In this document: positions 45,736 to 58,468 of the stretch, in pieces
Numbering within the stretch: position 1 is the first letter of the stretch
Layout: each line of letters opens with the position of its first letter
Position numbers and translations under genes: made by a program
Origin: Acorus gramineus
Lineage: Eukaryota; Streptophyta; Magnoliopsida; Acorales; Acoraceae
Direction: 5' to 3'
DNA: 64,000 nucleotides
Assembly (NCBI GenBank): GCA_030737835.1
Contig: CM060853.1
Location: 18,534,895 to 18,598,894, forward strand
Notes under the pieces: generated by a model
Seen by the model: the letters and a program-made list of their open reading frames with translations, nothing else
Database searches by the model: none
What the model was told of the DNA's origin: nothing

Positions 45736-48700
45736 AATGGGGTTACTTCCACAAATTTGGCTGGCTAGCTTTTTCAAAAATTTCCCTTGAAATTAAATCA
45801 CCAAGCCAAGGTCCCAAACAACCCTACATTTCATGTCGCTTTCCATTGGGGGTTGGGGTGTCTCCCATCTCCATTAATGCAAAATAAATGACTCCTCTGC
45901 TACCCAAAAAAAAAAAAAAGAAAAAACTCCTCCCATGTGTGTTTCATAACTCCACAACATATAACTGTTGCAACAGATCAATTATTGTAGCTAAGTACAG
46001 TGTCAACTGGGTTCGGACTTTGTCCGCAGAGCAGCCGATATACACTATTTAATGTCCTCAATTGTCAAAACATAATAATTCAGGATTTATTTGGGTTAAA
46101 GATAGTTATGAGTTTGAGCTTGACGCTGTATTAAAATCCTATTTATTTGATGAAATTTGATAGAATTTCATATGGGATTGAAACAAAAAAGCGGAGGTAA
46201 TCTATTTCCGTGAGGTCAATCACGGAAAGTCCCTCCGTTGGGTGTACGTTTAGTATATACTTATCCATTGATGTAAATATTGTCATAAAAACTGAAATAT
46301 ATACTAAGATATATTAGTACAATTCTTTTGTTGAAATTTTTTTAAAAAATCATATAATGCGATAGTTTAGTATATGCTGTGATAGTTTATTATCACAGTG
46401 TATAAGTGGATGAGAGACCACTTTTGAACTGCAAGTGGGAGTGGGACTGCAAAAAGAACCGAGTGCATTAGCTTTGTGTATATCATTGTTAGTTTCTAAA
46501 TTTGTTTTGATCCAGAGTTCTATGGTTTAGTACTAGTGACCATAGCCATGGTGTGTGTATGTATGTATATATAATTAGTTTTAAATTAATTAATCTAGAT
46601 TTAGGTTCAAAGAATTGAGAAAGAGGAACAAAATCAAAGAGCCAATCATACGATAAAGTAGGATTATGTGGTTTGGTGAAATTGCATACGTTTGGGCAAC
46701 AGGGATGAATTTTATTAGGAATTTTTGTCTCTTCTTTCTGATTACATTGAGTTTACATGAACAAAAAAGTATGTCTTAACAAGTGTTTTGTAAGCAAAAA
46801 AAATCATGGACTAACAATATGAAGTTCTCTTACAAAGTTCCAATCCATGTCCTCTTTAATTACAAAGTTACAAATAATTGGATTCAACTTTAAAAAAGAA
46901 GACTGTACTAATTAAAAGTAGTCATAATCGTTTCAATATATCAAATTTCGGATAAAGGTCTAAAGTTTGTAAAATATTTTCTTCAACCACTGCATTGCAT
47001 TAAAGCCTTATTAATATTAGTCATACCAAAGAACATTGCTGAGTAGATGTCAAATGACATCACATTCCCTGAATAGTTATTATGTGCTTTAGCAGCTCAT
47101 AAATATATGTACTGATGGTTCCTAAGTGAGTATAATGTGATTCAGTTCTCTTTCCACACTCTCCAACACCTTTTTATTCTTCTCCTTTTGCTTTGACAGC
47201 ATGATTGGACAAAATATATATATTGCCAGAGGGAGTGAAAGAGGGAGGTAATTATGGCAAACTGCTCAGTTGCCAAATTCAAAAACTAACACGTGCTATG
47301 GTTACCTTTTGAAAATCACAAATTTACTGCCAAAGTTAGATCTCCAGTGAATCCAAACAAAACAAATACTTTCTTGACATGATTTGAAAGTAAAAAGTAA
47401 TAAAAAGGAAATTTTTCCTTGGCCCCTGACATTTTATTTGTTGTTTTTACTGAGAATGGAGTTCTTCTAGAGCATGACTTTGATGGACTGGGTAAATTAT
47501 GCTTAGATTGTGATAGGAAATCGGGTTGATCATGCTAGATTCATGTAGATGTAACAATTTTTTTCATTAATTTCAACAACAGCTGAACAGCCACTCAATT
47601 GGGAAACTGAGAAGAGGGAGTGCCAAAAGGTGAAAGGTAAGTGTGAGAGAGAGAGATGCATCTGTAGAAACAGAAGCATCATGTTTAATTACTTTGTGTC
47701 TCACAATGATCTGCTTTTGCATATACCGCCCTCCTCAAAGAACCTTCATTGGATCCATAAATGCCAAGTTTTGATGATATACTCTGTGTTGAAAGACCTG
47801 GATGGCTGGGTCAGTGAATGTGCATTATGTAGATAGCCCAAAACTGTTTTAAGGTGAACTAATATTTTACGTAATTATAGGTAATTATCAATTAATATGA
47901 GTATGGAAATTAGTTTTTTTTTTTTTTTTTTTTTTACACTTCAGTGGCTTTTTTTAATTATTAGAATTTCATCCAGACCCTGCCAAGTGTACCTTTATTT
48001 CAATTTAGAAACATCATCAAATAGGCATCATTGTATATGTAAATACTAAAGAGAAAATCTCTTATTTTGTAATTGATTTTTTTTGCTAGCTAGGTCCATT
48101 TGAAACCAATTTTAATTAAAAACAGTTTATGCTCTATAGTACTGATTAAAAATCAATTTTTTCATAAAGCTGTTTTACCGATCTTTATAACATGAAAACA
48201 AAAAATTTGAAACAAAAAGTTGAAGTATAAAAATATCCATTTCAAACTAACTGTGTAAAAGCTAATTTTGCAAAAAAAAACAAAATCTATTAGACCATTT
48301 GTTCAAAACGGGCCTAAATTAATTTCCGTTAATCATGTATAACCTAACTCTTAGAAAATAACCGAGCACCGAAAGTAAAGATATCTTGTATAAATAAAAT
48401 AATTTTAGTAGTATATAAAACACTCTCATGGTATATATTTGTGGAGTCATAATGTTAAATAGTCATGATATAGTTAATCCTCCAACCTTTCCTAAACAAT
48501 TTGCAGTCTTGAGGTTTGACAAATCTTTGTAACAATAAAACAGTACACACACACACCCCAAAAAAAACACATGACAAAACCTAATGTTAAGACATATATA
48601 TTGCTTCCAGTCAGCCCATGCTATTGATTATTGGATATCACATGGAAGAATCTGTCTTATAATAGCCCAAACAACCCACGACCCTACATTTATATGTTCT

Positions 48701-49703
48701 TTGTTAGGTAAAAGCCTGCATATAGGCCACCACCTTTCCCACATGGAACAGCAGAATTTTTTTTCTTTCACTCCCCCAGTTTTGGCCCTCACATTTCTTC
48801 TTACTTTAATTTGTTGACTGTTGTTCATTCTCTCTTGAACATCTCATGAATTCATGTTAGAGTATCTGACCACATGGAAATTAATGCCTTTGTCTCTCCA
48901 TTCATTGTGACTCTCTCCTCCCTTTCTCCCCAATTCCACTGCAATGCATTCATTCATTCATTCATTCCACCATGCATGAATTGGGACCAACTCATCAACA
49001 GATGAATGCTCCCTTTTTTTTAGTTTTAGGTTCAAGAAGTCTTCTTATTTAGAAATGAGTCCCTAGTTGGGACCTCACAAACTTTGGTGTCTTAAAATTT
49101 TCAATCCTCTCGGTTGTTAACCAAAATTAAAGGCATATAATTAACAGTACGTATTTTGGGCCAAGTGTTTAAAGGATTATAAACTATAATACCCTCTGTT
49201 TGGACTAGATTCTAACCACGCGTGTATGTCTCCTTTATTGTTATTATTATTATTATTTTGATATCATTCACATCTAAAAGTTCCAAAATTATAATTTTAT
49301 CCTTGAGCCTTTTTTTTGGAACCATTAGCTCTGAACTCACTTCACTCACGCTCCACTCGCCCCTTTCAGGGGGGAAACAAATCATAAAAGCATCTCTATA
49401 TACCAATTTTTTAAAAGCTTGAACACATGAAATTTAAAACATGAAGCCAAAGCCTAAAAGCTTAAAAAATAAAAATTGAAACCGGATAAGTGAAAAGTAA
49501 TTCAATTAGACAAATGGTTTCAAACAAGATTATAGTGTTGAACCGGATATAATCCTTTGTTGCTTGAACTTATGTGACACAAATAACCTAAGTGGTTCAA
49601 AATTAAAACCACATATATGTATGTCCAATAAGCAAATAAAAAACTTATTATTTAATAAGAAAGATTTGAGAGGACCAGTGGACTACAAGGAATCGGATCC
49701 AGT
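45736..49703. other. Gene-poor spacer
   Basis: AT-rich with a long T run near 47917-47936, an (ATTC)n microsatellite at 48947-48967, a (TTA)n run near 49239-49258 and a small palindrome near 46362-46403 (TGTGATAGTTTATTATCACA). The ORFs at 47630-47836 and 48584-48817 have no recognisable domain. Confidence 0.5.
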
Positions 49704-49970
49704 TAGGATTGATTTTGGTCAGTCATGTCAGTACCGAACTGAACATCCCATTAATTGAACTACACAACTTATTAATCAAACTACATAGTCAATTGTTGGG
49801 TACGTATTCCGCTCTTTTATTGGATCAAATCAACTATTGGATTAAACATGTATTCCTAAATATCATTAGAATTCAATAGTAGAGTGAACATGTACCTAAC
49901 AATTAACTATGCAATTCTATTCATGGGTTGTGCAGTTTAATACTGACAGGATTAATCAAAGCCAGTCCTA
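49704..49970. repeat. MITE-like inverted repeat, family A copy 2
   Basis: Bounded by TAGGATTGATTTTGGTCAGT and the complement TAGGACTGGCTTTGATTAAT, with GTCAGTA shared just inside both ends. Internal phrases (AACTGAAC..ATTGAACTACACAACTTATT, TTGTGCAGTTTAATACTGAC, ATCAACTATTGGATT) match the element at 2008-2285, so these are two members of one family. Confidence 0.75.
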
Positions 49971-50461
49971 AACGAAAAAACTAAATAAAAAGATAAGAGA
50001 GGGCTGCAAATGAGAGGCTCATAGCACATTTTTTTTTATGTTGTAATAGGCTTATAGGCTATAGCACATGTTGAATGAAGCACGAGATCGTCACAAATAG
50101 GGATTCAAATGTTTAATTGCATTTGTATATGAACATACTCCTGGAATCACATGCAGATTGTGGAGACCTGAACGATCCAAATCTAATAAACAAAGTTAAT
50201 TAAATAAACAAAGAAAAAGAAAGAAAGGGAGGAAATAATTCTGTCACTGTTCACCAACTTCGTTGCTCCGAATTGATTTAAATTTTAAACACAGTGGGAT
50301 TAATTTAATTAAAAACAAGTGATTCTATACGTTTCTGTAGTGTGGTCCTGAACTATTTATTTTTCATTCTTTCCAGTGTTGGAATAAAGTGACTCTCCTG
50401 TACATGTCATTGACAAGTTGCATGATGCAGCTAAGATAGGCTCTGTTTAGTTGCTCTACTT

Positions 50462-50539
50462 TAAATATGCGTGTTCTGACCCAATATATATAAAAAAGTG
50501 TAAATATGCGTGTTCTGACCCAATATATATAAAAAAGTG
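50462..50539. repeat. Perfect 39-bp tandem duplication
   Basis: TAAATATGCGTGTTCTGACC followed by CAATATATATAAAAAAGTG occurs at 50462-50500 and again, identical, at 50501-50539. Perfect identity suggests a recent slippage or repair event. Confidence 0.95.
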
Positions 50540-50943
50540 TCTCACAGACATTCCTGTAGTCCCTTTTGCAACCTTAAATTTCCCTAAACCTAGCTAGTAT
50601 ATATAAGGTCAGAAGAATACAATAGATATGCATTCAATTCATTCAAGTTAAAATACTGAATGCATTACTGTCACTCACATTTTCCAAAAAAACACATAGA
50701 AAATCACCATGTGAATTTTGGTTCTCTTTCCCCCAATGATAATTAGTTGGTGGCAGTACAGATTGCAGAGAGGAGTACATACAGCATATCTGTTCACATT
50801 ATTTGAGAGAGTTTCTTCACCACCAATGCAGTGTGTTTAAAAAGCAAAATGACTTCTTGAATAAATGCTTCCAACATTAAACCCATTGTTCTGAAATACA
50901 GCCATACGAGAGTTGTCTACACGACCCAAACAAACAGCTGAAA

Positions 50944-53900
50944 TCATGAAAGACGGAGAATCTGATTCACAGCTGATTCCAGAGTATCAACATCCCTCCG
51001 CAGGATTTTTCTAAAATAGAATTAGGAAATTGAACAAAAACAGAACAAGCATGATTACATGTAAAGCTCATGATATAATTGAGACAGCAAGGCAAAGAAC
51101 AATACCGAAGAATGAGTATTAAGAAATTTTCTTATGCTGGCAGGACAAAAATGAAACGAGCACAGCAATAAAACAAGAATATTAATTCTCAATGAATTAT
51201 TGTGTTCCTCTGTTTGACTACATTGGTGTTATTCCATTTTGAATAAGGTGGAGTAAGGAGAAAAACATGTTTTGACGGAACGATGACAAACAAGGATGAA
51301 ACAAATGTGAAATCATCTTTTGGCATAAGAATTATTCCACTCCACATGGAATGTCTAAATCAGTTTTTTTGAACAAAGTAGGAATAACACTTATTCAGTT
51401 TCTAGTTCATGTCAGGCGTTGAACTGCATCTGAACACAGAAGGGGTAAAAGAATCATTCATAAGATTCTGAACCATGGCCGTGTAACTGAAGAGGGGAGG
51501 GGTTGTTTATAGAGCAAGCTTTTATAATTTTCTTAACAATTTGAATGATCTGAAGCCTTACAGCTTATTTTGAACAATGACGGAGATTAGATCTTTAACA
51601 TTATAATATAAAATAAATATATACTTGCTAGAATGTGTGAAACATGATGTATGTTATACAGTTCATTTACTTATATATGAAGCACAGGTCTACATACTGA
51701 TGCATGGCTCCTGAGAGACCTTATGTACCATTCATGATGGAGGCCCCATTAGACTCATTTCATTTATCAACATATATTCTGAGCATTCTTTATTTAACAC
51801 TAATATACCTGCTAGAATATGAAAGGGAAATAATTTCCATTGAGTCTTGGCTAAACACAATTTTGAGTAACACATAATACAATATAAAGATTTCAATGAG
51901 CAAAATATATGCATTTCATCTCATGCCAGAAATCAAAACTTGCATCCAGGCATGTACTCAAAAGAAAAGCACATATGATGCTTGATGTTGAAAATCCAAC
52001 TCAAAATAAGGTGTCCATTGAGACCATAAACATATTCATTTCATCACACATAACGAATGAAATTTTTTGCTTAAAAATGGAGTGAATAAAAGGATACAAT
52101 TGCATGGCGAGACTTTCCATGCCTTTCATTTCTTCATTTAATCTGTAAACAATACAAAAGACATTTCACAGTGCGCTTAACGGTGACAGGCAACCACATT
52201 TTCCAATGCACAGCTATGAAAGAAAGGACTGCAATGACTTTCAAAAAAATCAAATTGCAATGGCAACATTCTATGACTGTAAGGAATAGTCTTGTTATCC
52301 ACCCAACCAAGCATAGTGCTGCTAAAGTAATGAACACACCAGATTCTAAACACCTGTCAAACCATCATCATCAAATGCCTGTAATTCTTCATTTGCATCT
52401 CTGCCTTTATATATGTAAATTTCCCAAGTTAAATTTTCTACCAAATTTGCTAATCCGGTAACAGAGAATGGTTTAATGATTATAATCTGAAGAGCCAATA
52501 TCAATCCTATCAATGTTTCCTTTGATTTAAAGACATATAGATTCACGAGTATATGGTAATATTCTATGGAAACATATACATCACACACATTGGTTCATTT
52601 GAAGATGTTGTCAAAGCTTTCTTCAGTTTTACCTGAGGTGGGTTATTTACGCTGTGTTGCGTTCCCAACACTCTGTGCAGTTTACTAATTTGTTGTGGAA
52701 CTGAGAATAAAATAAAAATCAAAGCAAAGATTGGTACCAATGAGTGAGGCAGAATGAAGTAAAACGAGTTAGATTAAGCAAAGATATGTGTTTTTTTCCA
52801 ACATATATGATGCCCATTTCAGTAGTGGTAGAGTTGCCATAGTTGCCCATTTCAAGGGGGGTGGGTGGAAGCCTCCAAACAGCCAAGCCCTATTGAAATT
52901 GATTTCTCCATTCATAATCAATTATACAGCATTTACAAATCATTATATAGGGAGTATAATCACTGTATACTGTAACCACCCACGTGTAGATAACTACCCA
53001 ACTAAAGATAATATTTATCTATTATGCACACATCACATAAGAGTTGGTAAATTCTAAAATTTACCAGTGGTTACATGCAAGTGCATATTTTAGGGTCACA
53101 TCCATTTTATGATACCATAGTACAGCTATATGACTGACATTAACGTGATATACATTTGTATATTTACAGAAAGGGTTATTCCCTTAGGGGACTACAGGAG
53201 GAGACACACAGACTGAAATTGAAGTGTGTATTGGAATTGAGGTAGTAAAGTGCCTTCATTAATCATTTGAAGTGTGGGGCAATGTAATTTCCAAATTCAG
53301 ATTTTCAGGACTAGAAATGCTCTAATACATAATATACGCTCCAAATCTGAATGCAACTAGAACGTCTTGATTTCCTCTTCCATGTCCTTGTACAGCAGAT
53401 GCATCTTTCATCCAAAAGATATTTAGGTAACAAAGAACAGCAAAAGTAAAATCCAATTTGAGATCTATAGTATGGTCAAATCGGATTAGATAAGGTCAAT
53501 TGGGTTTTCCTGGGAACTGGGGAGACTACTTCTTCAATTTCCACTCTTTTATGTTCTTATCTTTGGTTGGCTTTTGATGTTTTTTAGCACTCTCTGTCTT
53601 CTCCTTCAGAGTTATACCCACTAATAAAATTCAGGGATGATTCTCCCACTCTTTATAAAAAAAGGTCAAATATACGAAATCCAACACTGGCCTTCGACCA
53701 TCCATCAATAGTAGTCATTTCAGTCTACCTCAAATTATTTTGCACTATCATTGTTACACTTGTAACCATTGACTTCCAGGCTCGTGCATGAATGGAAGTG
53801 TACTAAACTTTCAACAAGCTAGGCTGGTAATAAAAAAAAAAAAAAACAGCCAAGGTAAGACAATGTTCATATCCCTGTCAGTTTGATTACATCTATTAGA

Positions 53901-56502
53901 TTCATACTCAAGCATTTTCTACATGCCCACATACAAGTCATTTCGATTCAGTGGGGAATCTCACAAGCCAAGCTTATCCCTTTTTTTCATGGTGATAGAG
54001 ATAAAAAAACCATGGGCCCAAATTAGTAAATCACTTGATCAGTCTCAATAAATGAACAAAGAAAACAACACATCTAAAGAATCTGTAATCATAAATATCA
54101 GATCAAGAAAATAGTTTGGTTTAAAAAAATAAATGTTCTCAGATAAAGATAACAATATATTACTTGCAAACAGGGGCGGAGCCACCTTGGGACAAGGAGG
54201 GGCTCAATCCCCTGCTTGAATTATTTGAAAAGAAAATTAGGTAGGAAGGTTTTTTTTTTTTTGAAAAGAAGGTTGGTTTTCGCCTTTGTATTCAAAGTGA
54301 AAGCCCCAAAGACAAGAGAATTACAAGCCCATCCACCTCGTGTGAACAAAAACCACAACAGGATACAAAAGAAGAGGAGTACTCTACTTGATGCATCCCA
54401 CCATAATCATCCAATCCCTGAACCTCACGGCCCCTGAATAGATAGTCTCCCTCCCATCAGAGAAATCTCATGCGCCCCTGCACAACATTTCCCCCACATG
54501 ATGATGAACCTCATAGCCCCCTCACAGATATTCTCCACATACGGAGTTGATCCCTTAAACACCACCTGGTTTCTCGTCAACCAAATGGACCAGATCATCA
54601 CCGGGATCAAGGATTGAGAGATCTTCGCCTCCACACTCCTATCTCCGGCCGATCGTAGATCCTTCCCCGCCCTCCAAAGGTCCTCCAGAGTGCCAAAAGG
54701 ACCGCCCAGCACCGTCACTGAGCCAAGCCACTGCCAAGCATCCCGCGCAAACGGGCAGAACAGCAGTAGATGTTCCACCCATTCCTCCGTAGCACCACAG
54801 AGCACAGCTCATAACAGTATTAGGTAGGAAGGTTATATAACTAAAAAATGTTTTTATTCCTTCATTCTCCATCTCCCTCTCATCCCTTGCTCTCCATGTT
54901 TTCAAATTTTATTCTTATCTCAACTTTTGTATTATCTCTCTCTTTGTCATCTATACAGTTAGATAGACCGGAGCTTTAGGTATTCTCCTCTGATAACCCT
55001 CCTCCATAACTTGACTTGGTCGATAGAAATATTTGTGTATCCACGTGTTTATTTTTGCATAATGTTGTGCGTTTGAGGTAGCAAATCAATCAATCAAAAC
55101 AAAACCCAAGATTATCAACAAATCGATTGTGTATCTACCGAGCAATAAAAAAAAGAGTTCTGTTATACACAGTTTTTTTTTCCAATCCTAATTCTAGTCC
55201 CATATGTGTTGATAGAAAAGCATGTACTCACATTAACATGGTATATGCTTCTATAAAAATTTGCACATTTTCTATAAATGTATCCATTCAATTCATTATA
55301 GTACATGTTTTATTTTTTATAAAAGCGTGTACCTTATTAGATAAGGTATACTGTTTTTAAAAAATTAAAACATATGTAGACTGTAATTGGGGGTGGAAAA
55401 AGGACTAGATAACATTATCCATAAAAAAATGTGTTTCCACATTTATTTTTCGCATAATATTTCCTTTTAACGTATACGATTCTGATAAATAATGTAAATA
55501 AGTAGTGAAGACCCCACATTCATTAGTTACTTTCAAGCCCCTGCTTGTGTTAAATCCTGCCACTGCTTGCAAATACATGTGAATCTCAATTCCTCTAAGA
55601 AAAAAAACATAATCATGCAATTCATTAGTCACCAAGAATATGTAGTGAAAAGTTCCATGGTCAGTTAAATGAACTGAGTTATTCCGCTGAATGACTCATA
55701 AAAATTCAGTTTAAGATATTGACACTCAAGCTGCAATATACCAACATAAATATAAATTTGATAGTTTTCACAGTTTTCGCATCAGATAAAAAAATTACAT
55801 GGAGCTCATCAATGCTATCATGCTAGATAATCATGAACATTTGGGTCGAACAATTGAATTTGCGCAAGAAAACCACAAAAATATCAATCACGAAACATAA
55901 AAATAATAAATAAATAAATAGAGAAAGATCTGAAGCAAGAACCTGAGAAATGAATTTATATAACGATTTCCTTTCGTCGCTGCATCAAGTGCTGCAAAAG
56001 ACAATAAGACGCACAGCAATTGTTCAAAAAAGAGTACCATAAGATCAATTACGAGACGAACAAAAAAAAAAATCGCGACATCAATTAAACCCTAAATGTA
56101 GAGTGAGAGAGAGAGAGAGTATGTGTGATTGATCACCGGATTCTTGGAGGCGGCCGGCCACGTCGCTGAAGCAGCTGATGTGATCGACTGAGCTACTCGT
56201 GACCTAAAAAAAAAGTAAAATTAAAATTTTGACCAATGTCGAATGGATTTTGATGTGAGATTCAATGATTGTTTCGTGTGAAGAAGACAGACCTCGGAGA
56301 GAGCGAGACGGAGGGAGGAGAAGAGAGAGGAGTAGCTCTCGGCGATCGCGGCCGAGTCCCTCTCCACCACCTCCAGAGCTCTGACTATGCCCCGGAGGCG
56401 ATCGGACGGCGGGTCTGCCTGGGAGAGATCCGGATCAGGCTCTCGGACTGGTAGGTCGGGCGAGTCCGTCGGACCGGCGTCTCGCGCGTTTTCTTCTTCC
56501 AT
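50944..56502 (-). CDS. Small helical protein of unknown function, 145 aa, five exons
   Basis: Exons at 56293-56502, 56137-56203, 55943-55991, 52098-52142 and 50944-51010 splice in frame with GT-AG sites. The first 35 or so residues are acidic and Pro/Asp-rich (MEEENARDAGPTDSPDLPVR); the rest is predicted helical: GIVRALEVVERDSAAIAESY, SLFSSLRLALSE, SSVDHISCFSDVAGRLQES, ATKGNRYINSFLRLNEEMKG, MESLAMQLKILRRDVDTLES, AVNQILRLS-stop. Small size, heptad-like spacing and no membrane or signal segment suggest a coiled-coil subunit of a larger complex; BLOC-1/BORC-type subunits have this general look, but I do not recognise the family and make no firm assignment. The 3.8-kb third intron contains nested transposons. 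The start is the only ATG before the acidic segment, within a GC-rich first exon. Confidence 0.85.
54252..54818 (-). mobile_element. 5'-truncated LINE insertion with 16-bp target duplication
   Basis: On the minus strand an open frame (54805-54425) reads CGATEEWVEHLLLFCPFARDAW..VMIWSIWLTRNQVVFKG..WGKCCAGAHEISL, the zinc-knuckle (zf-RVT) and C-terminal part of plant LINE ORF2. A poly-A tail on that strand appears as the T run at about 54250-54262. The perfect 16-bp duplication ATTAGGTAGGAAGGTT at 54236-54251 and 54819-54834 brackets the insert, as expected for target-primed reverse transcription. The frame is uninterrupted, suggesting a fairly young insertion. Confidence 0.88.
55188..55388. repeat. 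MITE-like repeat, family B copy 2
   Basis: CTAATTCTAGTCCCATATGT on the left faces the complement CCAATTACAGTCTACATATG on the right. The core (TGTATCCATTCA, TATAGTACATGTTTTATTTT, AGATAAGGTATACTG) matches the repeats at 7013-7199 and 57628-57850. It lies inside the hAT-type element. Confidence 0.65.
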
Positions 56503-57627
56503 GGTTCGACTTTTACTGGCTCTGCCTCTTTCACTTCATTTTACACAACGGAAGTTCATAAGTGTGGGCCCCAACCGTCTCTCCATCCCCACCAATAATA
56601 ATAAAAAAAATGGTTAGTAGAGGGATGGGAGAAGAGAGGGTGAGAGACGAGGATGAAGGAAGTGGAGAGCGGGCGAGGGCAACGGGGCGATGGCCAGAGA
56701 GGGCGGGGGAGAGAGAAAATATGAGAGAAGGATTAGGAAAAGAGAGAGATAGAGAGCTGGAGATGGATTGAGGTGGGCTGTGGAACAAGAGAGAGAGAGA
56801 AACAAAGGTCCGTCCTCTCTCCTATGTCCTTTAATCGTCACCCCCTCTGCCCCGCCCTCCTCCGCCTCCTCCATCCTCATCTCTATTTTCTTTTCCCCAC
56901 CCCCTTCTCCTCCCCCTATTGTCCCCACTAACCAAACTTTTTTGGGTGGTGGGGATGGGAAAGTAGATGGGGGCTACTCATAATCCATTCATAGTTTCTA
57001 TTTCAACTCCTTTAGGCCTCTCGACTTTCAATTGGTATATAACAAATCATGTATTAATTTACTTTTTAACTTGTGATACGTTCAATTATGCTCAATTTGA
57101 AAAAATAAATAAAAACAGATGTACATTTAATTTATTGAGTATATATTTAATTTTTTTAAAATATACAATTTTAACGAGATACACCTCATTAAAAACACAT
57201 ATAATTTAAAATATGTTACTACTACCAAATTGAAGAAATGATTATTTCTAATTTTTTTTCTCTTAATTGTATTCATTTTAATCCTCACAAACTTAGCAAA
57301 TCACACCTCCCACCATTCTCTTTTTCTCAATTCCCCTACCCCATCGCCACCCTCTCTTGGCCACCTCCCCAACGCCCACCACCTCCCACTGCCGCCCTCT
57401 CTCTCTCGGTCTCTCTCTCCCTCTCTCTCCCCCTTTTCCCACCACCCTCCTCTACGCACCGCAGACGCCGCCCTCCTCGCTATCTCCTCTTCTCCTCTGT
57501 TGCACCTTTGTCCTCCACCGTGCAATCATCATGAAAGAAAAATATCCCCTTCTTTCCCTCATTTTTGCACGTGATTATCTTTTCAAATTTTTTTTAGTGT
57601 GTTATACAATTTTTTTTTTTATCAAAC
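56503..57627. other. Intergenic, purine/pyrimidine-biased
   Basis: Upstream of the 145-aa protein gene. Long GA-rich (56620-56800) and CT-rich (57300-57500) tracts produce Ser/Pro/Arg-rich pseudo-ORFs on both strands. I see no real exon. Confidence 0.5.
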
Positions 57628-57850
57628 TATAATTCCAGTCTTACATAAGTTGATGGTGAACATATTTTCATTTTAACGAGATATATATATGAATATAAAT
57701 TTTTTATATTTTTTTTATAAATATATTCATGTATTTTATTATAGCATATGTTTTATTTTTTATATATATATAAAAACACGTATCATATTAGATGAGATAT
57801 GTTATTTTTAAAAAATTTAAAACAGCGTACATATTAAAATTGAGATTAAA
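57628..57850. repeat. MITE-like repeat, family B copy 3
   Basis: Starts TATAATTCCAGTCTTACATA and carries the family core (ATAGCATATGTTTTATTTTT, TTAGATGAGATATGTTATTT). The right end (ACATATTAAAATTGAGATTA) is more diverged. It lies between the 145-aa protein gene and the beta-amylase gene. Confidence 0.55.
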
Positions 57851-58156
57851 AATAAGACTATACATAAACATTATCTATTTTTTAAACTCAATTATCTAAT
57901 ATGTGAGATGATATCCTGTGTTTGTAAAGGCTAACAATGTGGTACATTGAATATGATTTGTTTTTTATAAGACACTGAAAATTACATTGGATTGACAACC
58001 CCCATCTAGCATGGCCCAGGCCCGGTGGCCAGAAAATCCCGCGAGCCTGAGTCCAGGATCAGGCTTGCGCCCGCTTTCAACGGGCCGGTCCGGGCCAGAC
58101 TGGCCCGGCCCGTTGCCTATCCCAACCCATCCTAGTCCCGCGCGTGACCCGCCTTT

Positions 58157-58269
58157 CACACGCCATCCCAACAAAGCACGTGCGACACGTGTCCTTCCCA
58201 CGACCGTCCGATCCCCCATCGCATCCCTCGTTCGTGTAAGCCTTAAACGCTAACACGCGGCCGCACACG
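58157..58269. promoter_or_regulatory. Cluster of G-box / BRRE-like motifs upstream of BZR-type beta-amylase
   Basis: Two G-boxes (CACGTG) at 58177-58182 and 58186-58191 and three BRRE-type motifs, CGTG(T/C)G on either strand, at 58157-58162 (CACACG), 58179-58184 (CGTGCG) and 58264-58269 (CACACG), all within 315 bp upstream of the start codon. BZR1-type domains are known to bind such sites. The local GC-richness raises the chance of random hits, and the transcription start is unknown. Confidence 0.45.
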
Positions 58270-58468
58270 AGCGAAACCCTAACACGCTCGCCCCCACTCG
58301 CGTCCTCTCCCCGCCCTCCCCCAAATTCGCCGGAGTCCCGCCGTCCTCAAACCCCCCCCCCCCCGATCAACTCCCATGACTGCACCGGGGATCGCCGGAG
58401 ATCCATCCCGATCACGAATGCCGCCGGGATCCGACGCAAAGGCGGAGTCTTGAAAAAGAGGCGTTTCG

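Larger units (their letters stand above)
54171..55565. mobile_element. hAT-type non-autonomous element with 8-bp target duplication
   Basis: Flanked by a perfect 8-bp duplication CTTGCAAA at 54163-54170 and 55566-55573, the length typical of hAT elements. The ends are CAGGGGCGGAGCCACC and the complement CAGTGGCAGGATTTAAC, sharing the CAG(G/T)GGC(G/A)G start common in hAT transposons. No transposase ORF. Without the LINE inserted inside it, it would be about 0.8 kb. It lies in intron 3 of the 145-aa protein gene. Confidence 0.8.

Noticed and set aside
56531..57534. Ser/Pro/Arg-rich ORFs on both strands
   Set aside because: They arise from GA-rich and CT-rich tracts, with no conserved motif and no splice context.
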